A DNA stretch of 64,000 nt from contig NC_132919.1 of assembly GCF_047675955.1 (NCBI RefSeq), positions 66,258,816 to 66,322,815 on the forward strand, in the 5' to 3' direction. A model generated the notes under the pieces. It did not search any database and was not told where the DNA came from. It worked only from the letters and a program-made list of their open reading frames with translations. Origin of the DNA: Chlorocebus sabaeus. Lineage: Eukaryota; Chordata; Mammalia; Primates; Cercopithecidae. Shown here one piece after another: positions 36,211 to 52,505 of this stretch. Position 1 is the first letter of the stretch. Each line of letters starts with the position of its first letter. Position numbers and translations under genes: made by a program.

Positions 36211-36680
36211 TTTGAGACAGGTCTCACTCTGTCACCCAGGCTGGAGTGCAGTGGCTCAGTCTCAGCTTATTACAACCTCTGCCTCCTGGGTTCAAGTGAT
36301 TCTCATGCCTCAGCCTCCAAGTAGCTGGGTCTACAGGTGCGCACCACCATAGCCAGCTAATTTTTGTATTTTTGGTAGAGACAGGGTTTTGCCACGTTGG
36401 CCAGGCTGTTCTTGAACTCCTGACCTCAGGTGATCTGCCCGCCTCAGCCTCCCAAAGTGCTGAGATTACAGGCATGAGCCACTGCACCCGGCCAAAAAAT
36501 TTAAAACTGTAAAAATTAGCCAAACGTGGTGTCTTGCATCTGTAGTCCCAGCAACTTAGGAGGCTGAGGTGGGAGGATTTCTTGAGCCCAGGAGGTCAAG
36601 GTTGCAGTGAGCTATGACTGCACTGCTGCAATCCAGCCTGGACAACAGAGTGAGGCCCTGTCTCAAAAAATAAATAAACA
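36033..36680 (+). mobile_element. Alu interrupted by a second, antisense Alu
   Basis: The left half at 36033-36155 and right half at about 36510-36680 (TAAAAATTAGCCAAACGTGG ...) belong to one sense Alu. The antisense Alu at about 36160-36493, with its (TTA)n tail, is inserted in the middle A-rich region. Confidence 0.9.
36160..36493 (-). mobile_element. Alu nested in another Alu, with (TTTA)n/(TTA)n tail
   Basis: The microsatellite at 36160-36211 is followed by GAGACAGGTCTCACTCTGTC; ends CTGCACCCGGCC at 36493. Confidence 0.93.
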
Positions 36681-36775
36681 GGAATTTGAGGCCATGTTCA
36701 CATATGGCTGCAGACCAGTCTGGTAAACAGAGCAAGACCCTGTGTCTTCAAAAAAAAAGAAATTTTTTTTTTAAA

Positions 36776-37257
36776 GTCAGCTCCTAAGACACACTGGCCA
36801 CATATGAAGTGTTCAACTGCCCCGTGTGGCTAATGGCTACCAAACTGGGCAGCACGGGCGACCATTTTCATCACCAAAGTTCTGTTAGACAATCTCTGGA
36901 AGCACACACAAGAAACTGGTAATGGTGATTGCCTTCGGGGAGGGAAACTGGGAGGGTGCAGGGCTGTATGCCCTTTTGTACCTCTTGAATTTCATATCAT
37001 GTATTTGTATTAGGTGTTTACAAATTATTTTAAAAACAAACTGGGAATTAGGAATCCCTATATGGAATCACTGCAGTGGGACAGTGGTTCCCAAAAAACT
37101 GCTTTGCAATTTGCCTAAAACAAATTAAGGTAATAGCTATCATGATTTCATATTTAATATTTTTTCACAGCTTAGAGTTTCTTAGCTCCTGTTGCTCTCT
37201 CTCTGCTCTTATGAGCTCACAGGGTGACAAAGTGAATTAGTAAGTAGCAGGATAACA
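36776..37257. other. Unassigned intergenic sequence
   Basis: The right half of the MITE-like element ends at about 36893. The rest is unique. Confidence 0.5.
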
Positions 37258-37269
37258 TTAAAGGAAAAA

Positions 37270-37400
37270 TTCCTGGGAAACATGGCAAAACCCTGGCTCT
37301 ACAAAAATACAAAACATTAGCCAGGCATAGTGGCACGCGCCTGTGGTCTTAGAGACTTGGGAGGCTGAGGTGGGAGGATCGCTTGAGCCTGGAAGGCAGT
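37270..37400 (+). mobile_element. Alu internal fragment
   Basis: GGAAACATGGCAAAACCCTG to GGATCGCTTGAGCCTGGAAG; lacks both ends. Confidence 0.85.
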
Positions 37401-37542
37401 AACTCAATCCCAGCAGAATCCCAGGGAGCGAAGGTGACTTATCCCAAAAGAAAAACAAGAAGGAAATTTTATTACCAGAAGACAAAGGGATGAAATGAGG
37501 GATGGAGAATCAAAGACTGAAGCTACTAGGGTTTGTTTTTAT

Positions 37543-37673
37543 TAATTTTTAATTTTTTCAGAGGCAAGGGCCTCACTATGTTGCCCAGGCTGGTCTTAAA
37601 CTCCTGGCCTCAAGCTATCCTCCTGCCTGAGCCTTCCAAGTTGTTGCATTCAACATGAGCCGCTGCATTCAAC
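37543..37673 (-). mobile_element. Alu right-monomer remnant (FRAM-like)
   Basis: AGAGGCAAGGGCCTCACTAT to GAGCCGCTGCATTC. Confidence 0.82.
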
Positions 37674-37699
37674 TTTGGTTTTTGTTTGTTTGGTTAGTT

Positions 37700-37993
37700 T
37701 TGTTTTGTTTTTTTGACAGTTTTGCTGTGCCACCCAGGCTGGAGTGCAGTCAGTGACTCAGCCTCGGCTCACTGCAGCCTTGACCTCCTGACCTCAAGTG
37801 ATCCTCCCGCCTCAGTGCCACCCCTCACCACCCTCCAATATCTGGGACTACAGGCGCGCGTGACCGTGCACAGCTAAGTTTTCAATTTTTTATAGAGATG
37901 GGGTTTCGCCATGTTGCTCAGGCAGGTCTCCAACTCCTGGACTAAGCGATCTGCCTACCTTGGCCTCCCAAATTGTGAGCCGCCGCACCCACC
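37700..37993 (-). mobile_element. Old Alu
   Basis: GACAGTTTTGCTGTGCCACC, with a duplicated CAGT in the left arm; ends GCCGCCGCACCCACC. Confidence 0.9.
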
Positions 37994-38158
37994 ATTTAAG
38001 ATTGAAGCTAGACCAAGCAAACCCTTAAGCCTAAACCAGTAACAGTTTTTCACAAGTTCATAGATGTGACTGTGATAAATAACACACAAATTCACTTAAA
38101 AGCAGGTGTGTCCACGTGGTAATTTTTGGTCCGTATTTTTATTTTTATTTTCAGTTAA

Positions 38159-38852
<694 letters not shown>

Positions 38853-39163
38853 AAGGGATTCTTAACTGAGTATGTGCTGCAGCAAAGGCAGGGGAAATTA
38901 AGCAAGAAGAGAAGGGAGCCAGGAAATAAAGGCCCCAAAACAGGAAGCAGTTAAGCAAATTCCGGGATGACCACATGTGACAAGTTTAGGGGATAACTTG
39001 AGCACATGGAGGACAGAACTCGGAGAGGGCACTGTGGGCATGGGCCCCACCCACTCTGCCAGAGCACTGGAGGAGAACGAGGGCATGATAATGGTAGATG
39101 ACACTGAAAGAAAAGGAGAGAGCATGAGGCACCCTTGGGGGAAGCAGCCATCATCAGAGTGTA
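38853..39163. other. Unassigned intergenic sequence
   Basis: Unique, no recognised element. Antisense ORFs at 38898-39154 overlap each other and look fortuitous. Confidence 0.5.
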
Positions 39164-39468
39164 TTTTATTTTTATTTTATTTTATTTTGAGATGGAGTCT
39201 CACTCTGTTGCCCAGGCTGGAGTGCAGTGGCATGATCTCGGCTCACTGCAACCTCCGCCTCCCAGGTTCAAGTCATTCTCTGCCTCAGCCTCCCGAGTAG
39301 CTGGGACTACAGGGGGGCACCACCACGCCCGGCTAATTTTTGTATTTTTAGTAGAGACAGGGTTTCTCCATGTTGGTCAGGCTGGTCTTGAACTCCTGAC
39401 CTCAGGTGATCCGCCTGCCTTGGCCTCCCAAAATGCTGGGATTATAGGCGTGAGCCACCGCGCCTGAT
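39164..39468 (-). mobile_element. Alu with (TTTTA)n tail
   Basis: GAGATGGAGTCTCACTCTGT; ends GTGAGCCACCGCGCCTGATC. Confidence 0.95.
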
Positions 39469-39655
39469 CTCACAGCACATTATTAAGCTCTGTGGTGAAT
39501 AATATTTATATAGTCACAATTCTGTAAACACTGTTAATTTTCTACAAATTGTGGCATAACCAAACCTCAAGAATGGACAGGGCTAGGGTGTCAAAGAGCT
39601 AAGGCCTTGCCTGGTTTACTAGGAAGGCAATAGATAGTGTCTAAAACTATGAGAC

Positions 39656-39963
39656 AGCTGGGCACGGTGGCTCACGCCTGTAATCCCAGCACTTTGAGAG
39701 GCCAAGGCGGGTGGATCATGTGTGGTCAGAAGTTTGAGATCAGCCTTGACAACATGGTGAAACCCTGCGACTACTAAAAATACAAAATTAGCTGGGCGTG
39801 GTGGCATGTGCCTGTAATCCCAGCTAGTAGGGAGGCTGAGGCAGGAGCATTACTTGAATCCAGGAGGCGGAGGTTGCAGTGAGCCAAGATGGCGCCACAG
39901 AACTCCAGCCTGGGTGACAGAGCAAGACTGTGTCTCAAAAATAATAATAATAATAAAATAAAA
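39656..39963 (+). mobile_element. Alu with (AAT)n tail
   Basis: AGCTGGGCACGGTGGCTCAC start; (ATA)n at 39940-39958. Confidence 0.94.
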
Positions 39964-40122
39964 ACAATGAGACGTGTAGGAGATGCAGGGAGAAGCACCA
40001 GAAGATTCTGCTGAAAGCCTGCTCCCCCAGAAGGGTGGGGACAATGTACTGCTGTTTTTCGTTATGTTTCATCCCCATTCCGCTTCATTTGATTGAATTG
40101 TAAACCATGTGTATAATAACAC

Positions 40123-40449
<327 letters not shown>

Positions 40450-40699
40450 TTTTAATCAAATTTTTTAAAAAGAGAGAGTGGAAAGAAACAGCTTCCTACA
40501 ACAAAACTGAAGAGCACACCAGTGATTCCAGGGTCCAGAGAGGAGGGTGCATTAACGCTAGTTTTATGATTTCAATCAGATGCCAAGTAAGGATGTATCT
40601 GGGGTTCAGACAAGAAAGGCTCTCATTCAAGTGCTTAAAAGAGCAAAGGAAGGCAAGGACCTGCCCAACTGGCAGGGTGAAAGTTAGCCAGAACTGGAA

Positions 40700-44046
<3,347 letters not shown>

Positions 44047-44322
44047 GGCCAGGTGTGGAGGTTCATGCCTGTAATCCCAGCGCTTTGGGAGGCCGAGTCA
44101 TGAGGATCGCCTGAGGCCAGGAGTTGGAGACCAGGCTAGGCAACACAGTGAGACCCCGTCTCTACAAAATAAATAAAGTTTTTAAAATGAAAAAATTAGC
44201 TGGGCGTGGTGGTGCACGCCTGTAGTCCCAGCTACTTGGAGGCTGACGTGTGAGGTAGTGAGCCGCCACAGCACTCCAGTCTGGGCGACACAGTGAGACC
44301 CTGTCTCAAAAACAAAAACAGA
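44047..44322 (+). mobile_element. Alu (old, shortened right arm)
   Basis: GGCCAGGTGTGGAGGTTCAT start; the right arm is truncated (GGAGGCTGACGTGTGAGG); (AAAAC)n tail. Confidence 0.92.
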
Positions 44323-44699
44323 AAGGAACAAAGAAATCCTCTACATGGCTAGAAGAGAATAACCGGGCCCCTAAGCTTCGTGCCAGGCGGTGCTAATGGG
44401 CGAGTTACACACGGGAGAGTGCCCAAGGGGACCTCAAGGCGTTCCCTTGGGATAAGGCATGGTCAAAACAGCTATGTTTATCCTGAAGCGAAAGGCGGAG
44501 GCTCCAGTTTGGGTCCCGGCTCCGCCCCACGGGCTGCACTGCTGCCCTCGGGGAGGCAAAGATAGGGCAGGCGTTGTTAGTCCCACTCACAAGTGGGAAC
44601 TCTTCAACTGAGGGAGGCGAAGTGACAGCCCCAATGTTGCATAGATGGTTCTGAGGCCAAACGAGGTCAGGAACCCAGAAGCCAGGATCTAGTTTGACG
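44323..44699. other. Unique sequence just upstream of the PLEKHM1 CpG island
   Basis: No repeat. It could hold proximal regulatory sites, but none stands out. Confidence 0.5.
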
Positions 44700-45320
44700 T
44701 AGACCTGCGGGAGGCGGGCGGTAACAGACTCGTTCCCCCTGACACCGGTGCCTTCGCCTATTTGCGCCCCGCAGGCGCTCCCGGTTCCCCAGCCTCCTAC
44801 ACCTCGCATCTGCCCTGGAGCTCAGCTCCCAGGGACTTCCGGGAGCAGCTGGCCCCGCCCCAAGGCTCCTTCGGGCCGCGCGATTGGCACGGCGGGCCGG
44901 GGGCAGGGCCGGAGCGCCGAGCCAACGTGATGGCGTCAGGGGCCGCGGGCGCCGCTTCCTGTTGTCAGTGGCCGAGAGGCCGCATCGTCTGCTCCGAGTG
45001 CTGAGGAGCTGCTGCGGCCGGGAGCGTCCCCAGCCTCGCTCCTCGCTCCGCTTGGTGAGTTAGGGGGTCAAGATGCGAGGAGGGCGGCGGAGGGGCGCCG
45101 GGGCCGAGGCGCGAACGGGCGGTGGGCCTCCTGCTCCCTCCGCGATCCCCAGCGCCTGGTTACCCTGAGACTGCCCGGCTTCAGAGCCCTCAGCTCTGCC
45201 CAGCCCGCGCCCGCCCCGCTCCCACCCAGCCTTCCCCCTGCACCGCCGCTGTGGCCCCGTGCCCCACGTCTGTCCAGCCCCCAACCCGCGCCCGCATTCC
45301 TTCACCGGCGGTCTTGCTTA
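44700..45320 (+). promoter_or_regulatory. PLEKHM1: CpG-island promoter of PLEKHM1
   Basis: This is a GC-rich, CpG-dense block with no TATA box around the first exon. Visible elements are an ETS-type ACTTCCGG at 44835-44842, a GC box CCCCGCCCC at 44853-44861, an inverted CCAAT (ATTGG) at 44883-44887, and a CCAAC/GTGATGGCGTCA cluster at 44922-44938. The layout fits a broad-initiation housekeeping promoter. The transcription start cannot be fixed from sequence; I infer it near 44940-44980, just upstream of the exon 1 donor. Confidence 0.8.
44960..45054 (+). other. PLEKHM1: PLEKHM1 exon 1 (5' UTR, non-coding)
   Basis: The 3' edge is set by the consensus donor GTGAGT at 45055-45060. The 5' edge is only an estimate. 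Between about 44960 and the donor there is no ATG, consistent with a purely untranslated exon. If transcription starts upstream of 44930, a 24-codon upstream ORF (44930-45004) would be included. Splicing to the acceptor at 52418-52419 removes an intron of 7365 bp. Confidence 0.65.
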
Positions 45321-46687
45321 AATGCAGCTTCACTCGTGACCCCACTTTACCTTAGTTCCAACCCCGATCTCGGCCACGTCTCTTCGCCCCGCCCTGACAC
45401 ACCTCGTCGTCTCTCCCGAACCCTCTGGTAATCCCGATGCTCCTCGCTCACGTCCCCAAGACCCACCATTCAGGTTTCCCCTTCTCTGGCTCAGCTTTCT
45501 TATCCCAGTCACCCCTATCCCCTGTCCAGCTCCCCAAGATCTGCTCATCTCAAACACTCTACCTCTGCCTTCTCATCTAAGACCCACCCCCAAAGTAAGT
45601 GCCCTGTTGAGCTCACCGCTTTCTTCCGGATAACTCCGATCTCAGCCTTATTCCAAGTCTTAACTGTGTCTTCTCGTCCTTAGTCTCCTCGCCCTCTGTA
45701 TACCTTCCTTTGCGTCTCCTGCCGTACTGAGGACACCCCATCCCTAAGTCTTTGCCAAACTATCCCTAACTCTTGCTGCCTCCTTTCCTACCACCCTCAC
45801 CCAGTCTTGTTAAAAATGACATCTCCATGTCCTTTCACCCCCGCTGACCGACCGCAACTCTTCACCCCAACTCTGCGTCCATTCCTTCCCTGGACCCAAC
45901 TCTCATTCAACCTGAGAACTTTAGTGCAGAGTCTCCTGCCAACTCCACCAGCTGCCCCTCAACAGCCAAATGTAGGTGTTCACTCAGACCCGCAGTTAGA
46001 GACTGAGCAGCATGATTGGCGGGTGTAGGGGCTCAGATGGTAAATAAGGGTGGAGGAACAGTGGGCTCTCCCCAACTCTTGGGTGGGGCCAGGGTTTTTC
46101 CTGGCATCTGGTCTCCTGTACCTGTCCTCAGGGACTGTGTTTCTGGCATTTATATTAAATGACTTGTGCTGGCTGCTGGAATGGTAGGTATCATTCAAAT
46201 ATCTGGAAGGTGAGAGATGGCCACTTACTCAGCTCACTTAGCACAGAATCATGGAAGCTGTCACTTCCTTCTGGCTGGTGGAGAGCCTCTGGGAAGTTCT
46301 GCGTGGTGTTGGCTGTGGTCACAGAACATTGTTCATGTTCCTTTTCCTGGCACTTGTCAGGGCCTCTCCCTGCCAGAGCTGATGGCAGATCAATCCTGAT
46401 GCTGAATTCAGGGGATATGATGGGTGTCAGAGGCAGTGTTACCTGTTGTGAAGAGTATAGGTGAGTAGCTCCTGGGGAGGCTGAGGTCTAGGTGGGTACA
46501 GAGGCTCTTGAATCGCTTTCTTTTCTTGCAAGTGCTGGATCATTGACTTTTGGTCACTTAGGTTCCATGAACACAGGAACCACGTTATCTCAGAGTAGCT
46601 GAGGGAGAAGGACGTTCCAGAGGCACCCAAGTCTCATGCTCAGCGTTTATAGTTTCCAGGGGGCTTTTTGGTACACATTTTCTCTGA

Positions 46688-47046
<359 letters not shown>

Positions 47047-49061
47047 TGATTGCAGTTTTAAAGGGCCCCAAAGAACATTGTCTCTGCTTGCCATTTATAG
47101 TCGTACTCCTTTGAAAAAGTGAATACTGTTTACCGTCAATGTCCTCCCATTAATATACAGTATATTTAAGTTGTTTTCAGCCTTATTGGCAGCTTGGCTT
47201 AATGACAGGAGCTCCACAGTTGCCCCAGCACTTAACAGTTGTTATACCCCAACTTCCCACATTGGGTGAAATCGAGATACCTGCCCTATGTCTTGTTTTT
47301 ATTAATCAATTTATTCAACAGCTTATTTTTTGAGCACCAGTGTTTGCCAAGCACTGTTCTAGGTACTAGAAATACATTGGTGAATGGGTGAGGCAACAGT
47401 CCTGTTTTCATTCAGAGTTTGGTCCTTGTTAGAATCCTCTGGGATATGGGACAAGAATATAGGGAAGATGGGTGTTATTGGATGGAAGGAAGGAGGGAGG
47501 AAAGAAAGATAGCCAGTGTTCACTGACTCCACAATTCTGCCCTCATCCACTAGCCCTGAGTCTGGGAATCACAAGCTAGAAGTTTCTCACCTTTCATCTG
47601 GTATTTAATTGCTTCAAAGCTCCGACCCCCACCACCCCACCCATCACAGAAATCCAGCTTTCCTCAGGTGGACAGGGGTGCAGTTTCCTCAGTCAGCACT
47701 CACATGCCTGAAAGATCAGCTGCCTTTCTGAATCAGAGGATAACTTTGTCATTCTTTTCCAATTGAAAAAACATGACTCATCAATTGGTACAGCAGTTGG
47801 ATGGCTTAAAGCCAGGCTGTGGCTCTGAACAGCCAGTTACACAATTCAGGCAGTGGAGAGAAGGCCTTGGGGGAGTGGCTGAGAAGTCCCTCGAGAGAAG
47901 AGGTTGCTGTTCACTGATGGTGGAGTGTTTTGAGAGTGGTGAAACCAAGTTATACCTTTCTTCTTTTAATGTAAGTCTCATCCAAGTCATTCTCTTTTTT
48001 TGCTTCCTTGATCTCTGGAGGAAGTGAAATTGGACATATAGAGAAGGCCAGGTAGTATAATGCAGGAAACCAACCGGAACTGTTCCTTCCTAACTATGTT
48101 GGAACATTTAAGAAAGTATAGCTCTGAGACTTCAGGAGCATTGGTAGGACCTGGGCTCAGCTGGTTGGGGCTATAAATCTGATTGACAGAACTGTTTCTT
48201 TTTGGTTTTAGACCTTCTGTGATGAAATGGAGCTTCCGAGTACCTCTGAAGAATAAATAATAGTTTGCCTGAACTTGAGCCAAAGACCTGAGGCCTTTTG
48301 GTCCAGGGAAAGATGCAGGAGTTGGGATGAAGAAACCAGAGAGTTCTGTCCTTTACCCGAGACCCATTGCTACTGAGCCTCAGTTTTGTCTTCTGTAAAA
48401 TAGGGATAATTACTCTTTCACGGGATTGCTGTAAGAATTAAATGAGGTTAGAGAGGAACATCAGAGAAGCCTGCTTTCTGCACTCTGGAGAGCTATGTGA
48501 GGGTGAATCAATACATAGGGTGGCAGTAAACTTGGTGTGGTTTGGGACTTCCTAAATGGCACCAGTCACCTTTCCCCTGCTAAGCTTTCACCGGTCATGT
48601 TCAAGGGCCCTTGGGTAGTGTTGCCCAACTTTGCCTTACTCCCTTCAGGTAGGTCTCCTTGAAGCCACGCCTCTCTTCACTTTGGTTCTTGGTGTCAATG
48701 AAGAGCATTTTGAGGACAGAAAGTGGAACCAGTTCCATAGGATGGTAGATTCAGAGTCTGGGCCACCAGGGTGGGTGACGCAGTGCTGTCCCCACAGTCA
48801 AGAGACACAAAGCCTCCTTCCGATCCCGCCATGAGTTCTTATGTCACTGACCATCTGAGCCCTGCCTCCCTGAGCATGATGGAACAGACACGGATAGGTA
48901 GGGTGCTATGACTGCCTACAAACAGAGGTGTCCTGCATTGTGGGCGGAACCCCAGAGGCTCAGTCCTATCTTGTGAATTTTCAAGTGGCTCTTCTGCTGG
49001 ATTTATCTGAGCTCTTGTCAGTCATTTTGTGGCATTTCTGACTCTGTTTTAGGCCAAGTGA

Positions 49062-49445
<384 letters not shown>

Positions 49446-50278
49446 TGAATACTCTGTGAATACTCTATTATTCTCAGCTAATTAGTTAATGAGGTTGTAA
49501 TGGGCCTGGGCTATTATTCAAATTATTGGGTTTAGGCCCTTAGGGTCCCGCCCTGTAGCTGGCTAAGGGAAGGGCAACTTTGGGGCTTTGGGCTCTGTCT
49601 AGAAGGGTGGGCCTGAGGGCCTTAGACCATTGGAATTGTGGACTGGGATTGGAGCCCAGGGTTTTGGAGCCAGAGAAGCTGGATGTGGCCTGCTGAGCTG
49701 CACAACGGTGGCCTTGACAGAGCCTGACCTCAAGACCAGGCCTGTTTCTGGAAGTGACCTTAGATGCAGAGTCACCATAGCATACAACCCCCTTTTCCTG
49801 TCACCCCGTGGCCAGAATGGGGAACTGGTCTCCGGAGGAGGGCCCTGAGAATCCCTGGGTAGCTGGGAGCAGACCATGGTGAAGGGTGAGGCAGTCAGAG
49901 GGGGCTGTAGTCAGGACTGAGGGCTCTTCTGGCCGTCTGCAGCGCCTGGCCCGTTACTGGGTCTGCAGGAACCGTCCTCCACACACGCCTGCTTCCTCCT
50001 AAGGGACCTGACTTAGGGAGGTTGGCTCTGGGTCCTGACTCCCTGTGTCCTGTTTGCCCTCTGCTATCCCCAGAGGCCAGAGATCCAATCAGAGCACCTT
50101 CCACCATTTAGGGCCAGCCTGCCTGTCTGCTTTCCAAACCTCATGCTGCTCCAGCGCTGTCCAGGAAACCTTTCCCGCCACACTGGCCTTAATGTCCCCC
50201 TGCACCCCCTGTTCCCGGCCTCCAGCGAAGGGGTCTTCCCAGACTACCCCTGGAATCCTAGCTCTGAGGTGATGGCAC

Positions 50279-51094
50279 TGTTGATGAAAAAGCCAAACTC
50301 CGTTAAATATTGGAAGAGGTTTATTCTGAGCCAAATGTGAGGACCATGACCCGTGACATAGTCCTGGGAGGCCCTGAGAACATGTGCCCAAGGTGATTGG
50401 GTTACAGCTTGATTTTTATCCAAGTTACAGGCAAAGACATAAATTAATACATGTAAGGTATACATTGGTGGGGGCAGGGTAAAGTGGATTAAAAGATTTC
50501 CTGATTGGCAACTGGTTGAAAGAGTTGAACTTTGCCTAAAGAGTTAAAGTCAGCAGAAAGAAAAGCTTGGGGTTAAGATAAGGTGGGTTGTGGAAGCCAA
50601 GGTTCATGTTATGTAGATGAAGCCTTCAAGAGAATAGATGGTAAATGTCTCTAAGGTGTCAGACTCTTAGTTAAATCTCTCCTAGATCAGGAAAAGGCCG
50701 AGAAAGGGAAGGGAATCTCTGCAGGATATAAATTTTCCCCACAAGAGATGGCTTTGCAGGGCCATTCCAAAATATATCAAAGAAATACACTTGGTGGTAA
50801 AATACTTTGATTTCCTTTAGGGCCTGTTATCTCCCATGTGTTGTTAGACCAGAGTCAGGTTGGAGTTGGTATCTTAATTGCTGAGAGTCTGCTCTGTCAG
50901 TCTTAGTCTGTTTTAATGTTAATGCTGCTCAGTTGTGTCTAAGCTCCAAAAGGGAGAGGCTAGGCTGAGGCATGGCCCACGCCCCACTTCCTGTCATGGC
51001 CTGAACTCAGTTTTTAGGTTTCTTCGAAATCCCTTTGGCCAAGGGGGGCCCATTCAGGCAGTTTGGGGGCTTAGAATTTTAGTTTTGGTTTACA
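50279..51094 (-). mobile_element. Solo LTR (ERV1-type) in PLEKHM1 intron 1
   Basis: An 816-bp element with TG...CA ends (TGTTGATGAAAAAG at the left, GGTTTACA at the right) and a perfect 4-bp target duplication GCAC (50275-50278 and 51095-51098). On the minus strand AATAAA lies about 40 bp before the 3' end, as in an LTR oriented against the gene. A 4-bp duplication suits class I (gamma-like) ERVs. I remember related sequences as primate ERV1 LTRs but cannot name the subfamily safely. No gag/pol/env sequence is present. Confidence 0.75.
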
Positions 51095-52419
51095 GCACTC
51101 ACTCAGCAATCTGGTTTTCCTAGGGCTGGGGTTGACCTCCTTCTGGAGGCTGGTGGTAGAGTCAGGCCGCTTATCAGCCCTGGGACCTCAGGAATGTTCT
51201 TGACCTGGGTCAGCTGCCATTTCCTTATCTGTCAGGTGGAGACAATAAAACAGCACTCCTAGGGTGCTTAGGAGGACCATAAATTAGGCAATATATGTAA
51301 AGAGAATCGAGCCCATTTAACTTTTCTTGGTTTTGTTAACTTCTTTGTGCGGTGATTGTTTGAGAGCCGAGACAGCTGTGATATCACCTTCCCCAGCGTT
51401 CCCCTGATGCTCAGCCGGGCGTTCACTAGAGATTTGTTTACGTGTGAATGTGCCTGCCTAGCCCAAGTCTGTCCAAGTTTCTGGGGTGGGGCCAAGCCAG
51501 CCAGCAGCCCCCTCAGGCTCAGGCCCTACCCCACCCTACCCCACCCACTCCCAGGAGGAATCTGGCAGCCCTGAGGGATTTAACCACTTACTGACTTCAA
51601 CTCTTCCTGCATACTCATTTAGGCGATGACATTCTTGGTCTGTAGGTTTAGGTGGCCATATCCACTGGGATGACAGATACCAGGTACAACATATCAGGTA
51701 CAGGTACGTATCAGGCCCCGTGACAGGCGTTTACACATTCTCCATCTGAGAGGTCTGCGCATGCCTACCTGGTTAGTGGCAAATTGCGATGAGACCTTGT
51801 GGTTGTCCTGATTAGACAAGTCCCTGTCTGTGCTGCTCACACCAGACCCTCGAAGTCCTGTTGAGAAGCAGAAGTGTAGCAAGGGAGCCCTTCCCTTTTG
51901 AAGCCATTACAGTTGTACTTTTTACTGCTGAGCTGGCAGACGTTGGACTGGAACAAGGAGTGAGGGGTGGGGGCAGGGTGTTGCAGGACCCAGCCCCTGA
52001 ATGTGAGCCCCTGCTTCCTGGTCCCAGTGGGTTCCTGCCACTTTCAGCTGCAGCCTTCGCCTCAAACCCGCAGCTCCGCATCCGAATCAGCCTGTCATTC
52101 CCTGCCTACAGGTTTCGATCCTACAGAGCCCTGGCTTTCTGGGCAGCATTTGATGTGAAGCGCCCTTACCACCCACTCCTTGGGGTGGACCCACCCCCGG
52201 CACCCAGGACTCCTTGCCTCCCAAGGACTGAGCCCCCTGGACTTTCCTTCCTCACTTCCTTCCTTCAAATCCATTATCAGTTTTAACTTTTGTGCTCTTC
52301 AAAGGCCTTTCGGCTGTGGTTTGAGTAAGAGAGGCTGACTTCCTGCTGCTTGCTGGGAAAGGACTCTGGCTGGGGGATAGTTGCCTGCCCATTCATCTGG
52401 CTGCCATCTGTCTCTTCAG

Positions 52420-52505
52420 GTGCCATGTGATTCTCCGAGGGAGCAGCTGCGTGAGTGGAGATGCTCTCGGTGGAGAATGGACTGGACCCCCAGGCTGCCA
52501 TCCCG
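52420..52505 (+). CDS. PLEKHM1: PLEKHM1 exon 2: 5' UTR end and first 15 codons
   Basis: The exon starts after the acceptor TCTCTTCAG (AG at 52418-52419) and ends at the donor GTAGGT (52506). The start codon is ATG 52461-52463, with G at -3. It encodes MLSVENGLDPQAAIP, which runs in phase 0 into the next exon (VIKKKL...). I recognise this as the PLEKHM1 amino terminus. From memory the human protein reads MLSVVENG, so one valine appears to be missing here; this should be compared directly. The upstream part holds an ATG immediately followed by TGA (52425-52430), a start-stop element 30 bp before the true start. Confidence 0.9.

Larger units (their letters stand above)
35978..36893. mobile_element. 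Old hAT-like MITE, interrupted by Alus
   Basis: AGTAGCCACTAGCCACATAT at the left and ACTGGCCACATATGAAGTGT / GTGTGGCTAATGGCTACCAA at the right form inverted-repeat-like halves, separated by the nested Alus at 36033-36680. A related diverged copy may lie at 11805-12060. Family not assigned. Confidence 0.45.

Noticed and set aside
51861..52286. 141-codon ORF just upstream of PLEKHM1 exon 2
   Set aside because: It lies within intron 1, ends before the exon 2 acceptor, has no recognisable family and is not in phase with PLEKHM1.
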